Shown here: piece after piece, positions 5,274 through 10,182 of the stretch | Numbering within the stretch: position 1 is the stretch's first letter | How the letters are laid out: every line of letters starts with the position of its first letter | Origin: Pseudobutyrivibrio sp. | Lineage (GTDB): Bacteria > Bacillota > Clostridia > Lachnospirales > Lachnospiraceae | NCBI GenBank assembly: GCA_017557715.1 | Contig: JAFYYE010000018.1 | Span: 1-10,182, forward strand | DNA length: 10,182 nucleotides | Direction: 5' to 3' | The notes under the pieces: generated by a model | Database searches by the model: none | Told to the model about the DNA's origin: nothing | The model's input: the letters and a program-made list of their open reading frames with translations, nothing else | Position numbers and translations under genes: made by a program

Positions 5274-7622
5274 ATGGCTGACAGACCAGTATCTAGGAAG
5301 AAGAATTTAACTGGCACGGGGACAGTTAATAAGCGCCCAATGAGCGGAGGCCCTAATCTGAATAGGGATGGCGGTTACGGCGGTGGAGGCGGTGGCCTTG
5401 GAAAGCTGATAATTATCATCATTGTTTTATTGCTTGGTGGTGGAGGTGGTCTTGGCGCTTTCTTAGGTGGTTCTGATAGCGCAGGAACAGGATCGATATC
5501 CAGTACTACCACTACAAGTACGGTAAATACAATAGGTTCCATGGCATCACTTCTTCTTGGAAGTGGTTATACAAGTACGGCTCAAAGTGGAAATGCTAAA
5601 TGGAGTAGCGACTCAAATACAGGTGTTTTAGATGACACTGTGGCAGACGGTGCCAGAGAAAAATATACCGTGCTTAAGGGTGATGGCAAGGATATTACCA
5701 CTATCATGGTTTATATGTGCGGAACTGACTTGGAGTCCAGAGGAGCAATGGCTTCAAAGGATATGCAGGAAATGCTTAATGCTACAGTTGGGGACAATAT
5801 TAACCTGCTTATCTATACAGGCGGCTGCACAAAATGGCAGAACAATGTAATCAGTAATAAGACGAATCAAATCTACCAGATAAGGAATGGAAAGATGGCT
5901 CTTTTGAAGGATGATTTGGGTGATTTACCTATGACAGACCCAAAGACTCTTTCTAGCTTTATTAAATGGGGCGGTGAGAATTACCCTGCTGATAGATATG
6001 CGCTTATTTTCTGGGATCATGGTGGCGGTTCGGTAACAGGCTATGGTTATGATGAAAAGCATAAGAATTCAGGCTCGATGGATTTGGCTGAGATTAACAA
6101 GGCCCTCACAGAAGGCGGACTTAAGTATGATTTTGTAGGCTTTGACGCATGTCTTATGGCTACCCTTGAGACAGGGCTGATGCTTGATGCGCACAGTGAT
6201 TATATGATTGCCTCTGAGGAGACAGAGCCTGGAATAGGCTGGTACTATACAAACTGGCTCACAGATTTGAGCAAGAATCCATCTATTTCAACATTGGAAG
6301 TAGGAAAGAAAATCGTAGATGATTTTGTGTCTCAATGTGGACAGCAGTGTGCAGGCCAGAAGACAACATTATCGCTTGTGGATTTGGCAGAGCTTACAGC
6401 AACTGTGCCAGAGGATTTAAAGAGCTTTTCAGATTCGACTGCAAGCTTAATCGACAAGAAGGAGTATAAGACAGTTTCTACAGCACGCTCTAGTACAAGA
6501 GAGTTTGCTACATCTTCTAAGATTGACCAAATTGATTTAATAGATTTTGCAATCAAGATGAATAATAAAGAGGGTAAAGAACTGGCTGATTCCCTGAAGG
6601 GGGCAGTGAAGTACAATAGAACCTCTAGCAATATGACAAACGCTTACGGCCTTTCAATATACTTCCCATATCGTCAGACCGGCAAGGTGGACAATATGGT
6701 GGATACCTACGGCGAGATAGGAATGGACGAAAGCTACAGTCATTGCATCCAGAAGTTTGCATCAATGGCATATTATGGACAGGCAACAGGTGAGAGCAAT
6801 GGAAACAGCACACCAGCAAGTATGCTGTTTGGTAACGGAAGCAGTAGCGCAAGCTTGGATAGTGCTCAAGCAGTGGCGCAAATCCTTAACGCAGTGCTTT
6901 CAGCCAGCTCATCATCACCAAGATTTTTGGATGAAGGTGTTTCGCTTGAGGATGCAGCAGGATATATTGCTGAGAATAAATTAGATGCGAAATCTCTTGC
7001 ATGGCAAGCGAATGCCAAGGGCGAGAGCATCATAGCTTTGACAGAAGACCAGTGGGCTAATGTACAGGAGATTGAATATTCAGTATTTGTAGATGATGGT
7101 GAGGGCTATATAGATCTTGGCCTTGATAACATGTTTGAGTGGGATGATGATAACAATCTCAAGGCAAATGAGGATAAGAGCTGGCTTGCTATTGATGGTC
7201 AGGTTATCCCTTACTATCACATCGATACAACTGGTACCTCTGAAAAATATACTATTACAGGACGTGTACCTGTGCTTTTAAATGGTGAGGAAGCAAACCT
7301 GATTCTTGTGTTTGATAACGAACATGAGACAGGCTATTTGGCAGGTGCAACTTACGATTATAAAGAAGGCGAAACAGAAGTTATTGCTAAGAATCTTACA
7401 GAGTTAGAGAAGGGAGATACAATAAATTACATTTGTGATTATTATGATTACGATGGAAATTATAATGATCAGTATTTTCTTGGAGACCCTGTGACTGTCA
7501 GTGGTTCGATGAAGGAAATGAAGATAAGCGATGTATCAATAGTTGGAAGAGATATATTGATATCTTATGTATTTACCGATATATATGGTAACAGCTACTA
7601 CACCAAAGGGCTGACAAAGTAG
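5274..7622 (+). CDS. Membrane-anchored clostripain-family (C11) cysteine peptidase
   Basis: A 782-aa protein. The first 42 residues are basic, then Gly-rich (a Gly run near 36-41), followed by a single hydrophobic segment rich in Ile, Leu and Gly (about 43-64). A Ser/Thr-rich linker reaches about residue 135. This predicts an N-in, C-out anchor with the enzyme outside the cell. The clostripain domain begins at ITTIMVYMCGTDLESRGAM (141-159) and has the catalytic His249 in FWDHGGG and Cys293 in FDACLMA, the His/Cys pair of C11 peptidases, which cleave after Arg or Lys. The stretch from about 480 to 560 is Ser-rich, and the last 200 residues form an acidic region that I do not recognise, perhaps a beta-rich module. 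The start ATG 5274 has GGGAGGA at 5258-5264. A terminator follows directly. Physiological substrate unknown; processing of surface proteins or digestion of dietary peptides are both possible. Confidence 0.9.
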   Translation: MADRPVSRKKNLTGTGTVNKRPMSGGPNLNRDGGYGGGGGGLGKLIIIIIVLLLGGGGGLGAFLGGSDSAGTGSISSTTTTSTVNTIGSMASLLLGSGYTSTAQSGNAKWSSDSNTGVLDDTVADGAREKYTVLKGDGKDITTIMVYMCGTDLESRGAMASKDMQEMLNATVGDNINLLIYTGGCTKWQNNVISNKTNQIYQIRNGKMALLKDDLGDLPMTDPKTLSSFIKWGGENYPADRYALIFWDHGGGSVTGYGYDEKHKNSGSMDLAEINKALTEGGLKYDFVGFDACLMATLETGLMLDAHSDYMIASEETEPGIGWYYTNWLTDLSKNPSISTLEVGKKIVDDFVSQCGQQCAGQKTTLSLVDLAELTATVPEDLKSFSDSTASLIDKKEYKTVSTARSSTREFATSSKIDQIDLIDFAIKMNNKEGKELADSLKGAVKYNRTSSNMTNAYGLSIYFPYRQTGKVDNMVDTYGEIGMDESYSHCIQKFASMAYYGQATGESNGNSTPASMLFGNGSSSASLDSAQAVAQILNAVLSASSSSPRFLDEGVSLEDAAGYIAENKLDAKSLAWQANAKGESIIALTEDQWANVQEIEYSVFVDDGEGYIDLGLDNMFEWDDDNNLKANEDKSWLAIDGQVIPYYHIDTTGTSEKYTITGRVPVLLNGEEANLILVFDNEHETGYLAGATYDYKEGETEVIAKNLTELEKGDTINYICDYYDYDGNYNDQYFLGDPVTVSGSMKEMKISDVSIVGRDILISYVFTDIYGNSYYTKGLTK

Positions 7623-7635
7623 CTGAGGATTTCAG

Positions 7636-7675
7636 AAGCCCAGACAAGATCAAAGCTGACTTGTACCGGGCTTTT
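7636..7675 (+). terminator. Imperfect Rho-independent terminator of the clostripain-like gene
   Basis: AAGCCC (7636-7641) pairs with GGGCTT (7668-7673), and inside it ACAAG (7644-7648) pairs with CTTGT (7660-7664), with small unpaired bases between the two stems and an 11-base loop. The T-run is TTTT (7672-7675), shared with the -35 element of the next promoter. Confidence 0.65.
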
Positions 7676-7702
7676 GACACATAGAAATCTATGTGGTAGA
7701 AT
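7674..7702 (+). promoter_or_regulatory. Consensus housekeeping promoter of the panT-coaBC unit
   Basis: A perfect -35 TTGACA (7674-7679) is followed, after exactly 17 bases, by TAGAAT (7697-7702, five of six matches to TATAAT). The predicted transcript start is near 7709. The spacer carries an inverted repeat, listed separately. This is the best promoter in the window. Confidence 0.85.
7678..7695. promoter_or_regulatory. Operator-like 8-2-8 inverted repeat inside the panT promoter
   Basis: CACATAGA (7678-7685), AA, TCTATGTG (7688-7695) is a perfect 8-base inverted repeat that overlaps the end of the -35 hexamer and fills the spacer up to the base before the -10. Because it lies upstream of the predicted transcript start it would act as DNA, most simply as the site of a dimeric repressor. 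It does not resemble the BirA (TTGTAAACC-type) site. The regulator is not visible in this window. Confidence 0.6.
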
Positions 7703-7709
7703 CTGTGTG

Positions 7710-7759
7710 CTGTTAAAATTTTATCAATTAAATTAGCTTGCAAATTACTGTTTTAACAG
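7710..7759 (+). promoter_or_regulatory. Leader hairpin at the 5' end of the panT mRNA
   Basis: CTGTTAAAA (7710-7718) pairs perfectly over nine bases with TTTTAACAG (7751-7759), with a 32-base AT-rich loop. The 5' arm starts at the predicted first base of the transcript and the 3' arm runs directly into GGAGGAG (7759-7765), the ribosome binding site for the upstream of two possible panT starts. It could limit access to that site or stabilise the mRNA end. No known riboswitch was recognised. Confidence 0.4.
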
Positions 7760-7800
7760 GAGGAGACCAGTTAATGGCTTCTACCAGAAGGAGGAAACAT

Positions 7801-8721
7801 ATGCAAAGCAACAATTCTAAGACCTATGAGCTCGTGCTCACAGCGTTATTCGTAGCCATTATTGTAGTTATGGCTTCAACACCACTCGGATATATTCCAC
7901 TCGTAGTTATTAATGCAACAACACTTCATATTCCAGTTATCATTGGTTCACTTTTCTTAGGACCAAAGAAGGGAGCTTGCCTCGGCGGAGTATTTGGTAT
8001 CACAAGCTTTATTAAGAGCTCACTTACACCTACTCCATCAGCATTTGCGTTCTCACCAGTAGCAGCGCTTACAATGCTTTCACATGATACTGTAGGACAG
8101 GTAATCGGACTCGTTTTCAAGAGTACATTCATTGCAATCGTTCCTAGAATTCTTATTGGTGTAGTTCCTTACTTTGTGTACGTAGGAATCAAGAAAGCTA
8201 TCAGCTCAGAGAAGAAGGTTGTTTACGGTTCAGTTATCAACGTAATCATTTCTTTCATCATGGGATTTGGTGTATTTGCTTTCTTCAATAAGATGATTTC
8301 TGAGGGAAAGGTTGGATTTTCAGTTACAGCTGCACAGGTTATCGGCGCTGTTGTTGGAATTGCAGTTTTCGTAGCTATCGAGTATTTATTTATGAATAAA
8401 GATGCTAAGGCACTGGGATTTATCACAGCAGGTATTTCAGGTGCTATGACAAATACACTTCTTGTTATGGGAAGCATTTATGCATTCTACAGAATCCCAT
8501 ACGCAGAGGTTCTTCAGATCGACCCAAGTGCTCTTATGGGAGTAATTGGCGGAATCATCAGCTTTAACGGAGTTATCGAAGCTATCGTTGGCGCAGTTAT
8601 CGTTTATCTTGTTGGCATCGTGCTTGATAAGATTAAGCCAGCAGGAGTTTATTCTGGAAAAAAGTCTGAGAAGGTTCAGGCTGTTTCAGAAGTAAAGACA
8701 TCTGAGCAGATGGCAAACTAA
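7801..8721 (+). CDS. panT: ECF transporter S component, probable pantothenate transporter PanT
   Basis: A 306-aa hydrophobic protein of the energy-coupling factor S-component family: LVLTALFVAIIVVMAS (11-26), then INATTLHIPVIIGSLFLGPKKGA (37-59) and the glycine-rich GVFGITSF. S components bind a vitamin and work with the shared EcfAA'T module encoded elsewhere. The gene is followed by coaBC, a pairing known for PanT, so pantothenate is the likely substrate; this rests on context and general resemblance. Most S components have six helices and about 180-200 residues. Here an extra block of about 70 residues (roughly 132-205) with two hydrophobic stretches lies between the usual helices 4 and 5, and a charged tail ends the protein. 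Start choice: ATG 7801 has GGAGG at 7790-7794; an in-frame ATG at 7774 also has a good site (GGAGGAG 7759-7765) and would add nine residues, mostly Arg/Ser. The first is favoured by family starts. Confidence 0.82.
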   Translation: MQSNNSKTYELVLTALFVAIIVVMASTPLGYIPLVVINATTLHIPVIIGSLFLGPKKGACLGGVFGITSFIKSSLTPTPSAFAFSPVAALTMLSHDTVGQVIGLVFKSTFIAIVPRILIGVVPYFVYVGIKKAISSEKKVVYGSVINVIISFIMGFGVFAFFNKMISEGKVGFSVTAAQVIGAVVGIAVFVAIEYLFMNKDAKALGFITAGISGAMTNTLLVMGSIYAFYRIPYAEVLQIDPSALMGVIGGIISFNGVIEAIVGAVIVYLVGIVLDKIKPAGVYSGKKSEKVQAVSEVKTSEQMAN

Positions 8722-8796
8722 TTATTTTTGTTAAAGTAGAAGTAAGCTAAGAGAGAATAATAAACAGCACTTTTAATTTGGAGGTAGTAGGTAGAA

Positions 8797-9984
8797 ATGT
8801 TAAAAGGTAAATGTGTTGTCCTTGGAGTAACAGGCTCCATTGCGGCATATAAAATAGCAAATTTGGCGTCAGCCCTTGTAAAGCTAGGTGCAGATGTTAA
8901 TGTCATAATGACAAAGAATGCTACCAATTTCATCAATCCAATTACCTTTGAAACTTTGACTAGCAATAAATGTCTTGTAGATACTTTTGATAGAGATTTT
9001 AAGTTTAATGTAGAGCATGTGGCGCTGGCAAAGAGAGCGGATATTTTCATGGTTGCACCAGCAAGTGCAAATGTCATAGGGAAGATGGCACATGGAATTG
9101 CGGATGATATGCTCACCACTACTATTCTTGCAGCAAAGTGCAAGAAGCTCGTCAGCCCAGCCATGAACACTAACATGTTCACAAATCCTATCGTTCAGGA
9201 TAATATTGAAACACTTAAAAAATATGGCTTTGAGATAATTCAGCCAGCTTGCGGATATTTGGCATGCGGTGATACTGGAGCGGGAAAGATGCCTGAGCCA
9301 GAAGTGTTACTACAGTACATACTTAGAGAAATCGCTTGCGCGCATGACCTTGAAGGGAAGAAGGTTTTAGTGACAGCTGGACCGACCCAGGAGGCCATAG
9401 ACCCAGTGAGATACATAAGCAATCATAGTACAGGAAAGATGGGATATGCCATCGCTAGGGCGGCTATGCTTAGGGGAGCAGAGGTTACACTTGTAAGTGG
9501 TCCAGTGGCCGTAGAGCCACCTATGTTTGTAGATGTAGTAAACGTTAAGAGCGCTGCCGAGATGGCTGATGCGGTGAAATCCAGAGCCGGGGAGTGCGAT
9601 ATAATAATAAAGAGTGCTGCTGTAGCGGATTATCGTCCAGCTAAGGTAGCCACTGAGAAGATTAAGAAAAAGGATGGCGAGAGTTCTAGCATAGAGCTTG
9701 AGCGCACAGAAGATATTTTGTCTTATCTTGGGGCAAATAAAAAGCCTGGTCAGTTTATCTGCGGATTCTCCATGGAGACCGAAAACATGTTGGAGAATTC
9801 CAAGGCAAAGCTTAAAAAGAAAAATGTAGATATGATTGTGGCTAACAATCTTCGTACAGAAGGAGCAGGATTTGGCACAGACACAAATGTGGTGACATTA
9901 ATCACTGCAGATGATGCCAAGGAGCTTCCAATCATGTCTAAGGATGAAGTGGCCCAAAGTATTTTGGACGAAATAATTAGATAA
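8797..9984 (+). CDS. coaBC: Bifunctional phosphopantothenoylcysteine decarboxylase / phosphopantothenate-cysteine ligase (CoaBC)
   Basis: A 395-aa fusion enzyme of coenzyme A synthesis. The CoaB half joins 4'-phosphopantothenate to cysteine using CTP, and the FMN-dependent CoaC half decarboxylates the product to 4'-phosphopantetheine. CoaC comes first (about 1-180): GVTGSIAAYK (10-19), active His74 in NVEHVAL, PASANVIGK (88-96), PAMNTNM (121-127), and catalytic Cys157 in LACGDTGAGKM. The CoaB half (about 187-395) has VTAGPTQEAIDPVRYISNHS (192-211), STGKMGYA, AAVADYRP (274-281) and the lysine-rich KIKKK (288-292) that corresponds to the catalytic Lys region. All key residues are present. The start is preceded by GGAGG at 8780-8784, 12 bases away, slightly long. 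The gap of 75 bases after panT shows no terminator, so cotranscription from the panT promoter is likely. A strong terminator follows. Confidence 0.97.
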   Translation: MLKGKCVVLGVTGSIAAYKIANLASALVKLGADVNVIMTKNATNFINPITFETLTSNKCLVDTFDRDFKFNVEHVALAKRADIFMVAPASANVIGKMAHGIADDMLTTTILAAKCKKLVSPAMNTNMFTNPIVQDNIETLKKYGFEIIQPACGYLACGDTGAGKMPEPEVLLQYILREIACAHDLEGKKVLVTAGPTQEAIDPVRYISNHSTGKMGYAIARAAMLRGAEVTLVSGPVAVEPPMFVDVVNVKSAAEMADAVKSRAGECDIIIKSAAVADYRPAKVATEKIKKKDGESSSIELERTEDILSYLGANKKPGQFICGFSMETENMLENSKAKLKKKNVDMIVANNLRTEGAGFGTDTNVVTLITADDAKELPIMSKDEVAQSILDEIIR

Positions 9985-10000
9985 TTGAATAAAAATTCAA
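9985..10000 (+). other. Small hairpin directly after the coaBC stop
   Basis: TTGAAT (9985-9990) and ATTCAA (9995-10000) form a six-base stem with an AAAA loop, immediately before the main terminator. It is AT-rich and weak, and may simply add 3'-end structure. Confidence 0.35.
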
Positions 10001-10002
10001 GC

Positions 10003-10039
10003 AAAACCTCAATATTCACAGAATATTGAGGTTTTTTTT
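10003..10039 (+). terminator. Rho-independent terminator of the panT-coaBC unit
   Basis: AAAACCTCAATATTC (10003-10017) pairs perfectly with GAATATTGAGGTTTT (10021-10035) around an ACA loop, with the T-run continuing to 10039. The core stem of 11 bases plus four A-T pairs makes this the strongest terminator in the window. Confidence 0.95.
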
Positions 10040-10065
10040 ACACAAATAGAGTAAAATGGTATGAG
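10037..10065 (+). promoter_or_regulatory. Candidate promoter for the gene at the right edge
   Basis: TTTACA (10037-10042, five of six matches to TTGACA) is followed after 17 bases by TATGAG (10060-10065, four of six matches to TATAAT), preceded by TGG, which supplies an extended -10. The -35 overlaps the end of the coaBC terminator T-run. TAAAAT at 10052-10057 is a competing -10 but has no -35 at a proper distance. Confidence 0.4.
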
Positions 10066-10093
10066 GAGCGTTGTATAAAAAGGGGAGTAGAAA

Positions 10094-10182
10094 TTGAGAA
10101 AATACCAATTTAAACAGATTGAAAAATATATAGAGCTTTTTAGGAAGATAGCAGAAGGCGTGTATATGGAGCTTTCCGCTAA
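10094..10182 (+). CDS. Unrecognised protein, N-terminal 29 codons only (partial)
   Basis: An open frame starts at TTG 10094 and runs off the right edge. A good ribosome binding site, AGGGGAG (10081-10087), lies seven bases before it, which supports the rare start codon. The visible residues, beginning MRKYQFKQIEKYIELF (16 residues), are rich in Lys, Ile and Phe and look like an amphipathic helix of a cytoplasmic protein. I do not recognise the family. The strong terminator just upstream and a candidate promoter at 10037-10065 suggest a new transcription unit. Confidence 0.55.
   Translation, partial: MRKYQFKQIEKYIELFRKIAEGVYMELSA

Noticed and set aside
8718..9182. Antisense open frame of 154 codons opposite coaBC
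   Set aside because: It is the complement of a clearly conserved gene, has no good ribosome binding site, and its hydrophobic, Ser/Ala-rich product looks like an antisense shadow.
1..10182. CRISPR array, mobile element, tRNA/rRNA, toxin-antitoxin or defence island
   Set aside because: No regularly spaced repeats, transposase or integrase motifs, structural RNA sequences or paired small toxin-antitoxin genes are visible; the content is ordinary chromosomal genes.

Overview
The window is an AT-rich stretch of a Firmicutes (Clostridia) chromosome with every recognisable gene on the + strand. The strong AGGAGG-type ribosome binding sites, the AGA/GTT/GCA-rich codon use, the membrane-anchored clostripain-type protease, the ECF vitamin transporter component and the chemoreceptor without a periplasmic domain all fit a gut or rumen Lachnospiraceae such as Butyrivibrio, Pseudobutyrivibrio or Roseburia. 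That assignment is inference from gene style and content, not from a marker gene.

Layout. (1) Positions 1-1896: the tail of one ABC exporter half-transporter, overlapping by ATGA the complete second half (578 aa). The two differ at the switch-loop residue (Gln versus His), as in heterodimeric exporters with one degenerate ATP site. (2) Positions 1955-3489: murA for peptidoglycan synthesis, then, after one base, a 73-aa zinc-ribbon protein resembling the Lar (restriction alleviation) family. This unit closes with a terminator whose stem includes the last codons of the small gene. (3) Positions 3490-5253: about 210 bases with an extended -10 promoter candidate and a possibly structured leader, then a six-helix methyl-accepting chemotaxis protein and a strong hairpin. 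(4) Positions 5205-7675: a clostripain-family (C11) cysteine peptidase with a glycine-rich membrane anchor. Its only visible promoter lies upstream of the preceding hairpin, so its transcript would begin with that hairpin. (5) Positions 7674-10039: a consensus promoter carrying an 8-2-8 inverted repeat in its spacer, an unusually long ECF S component (probably PanT, pantothenate uptake), coaBC, and a strong terminator. (6) Positions 10037-10182: a weak promoter candidate and the first 29 codons of an unrecognised gene starting with TTG.

How the genes relate. The clearest functional unit is panT-coaBC: import of pantothenate followed by two central steps of coenzyme A synthesis. The other genes are envelope related (exporter, MurA, chemoreceptor, surface protease) but do not form one pathway.

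I see no CRISPR array, phage, IS element, tRNA or rRNA. I find no convincing new defence or mobile system. The observations most worth checking are regulatory (the panT operator-like repeat, the hairpin leader of the protease gene, the chemoreceptor leader), the Lar-like gene behind murA, and a helical-hairpin insertion in the ECF S component.
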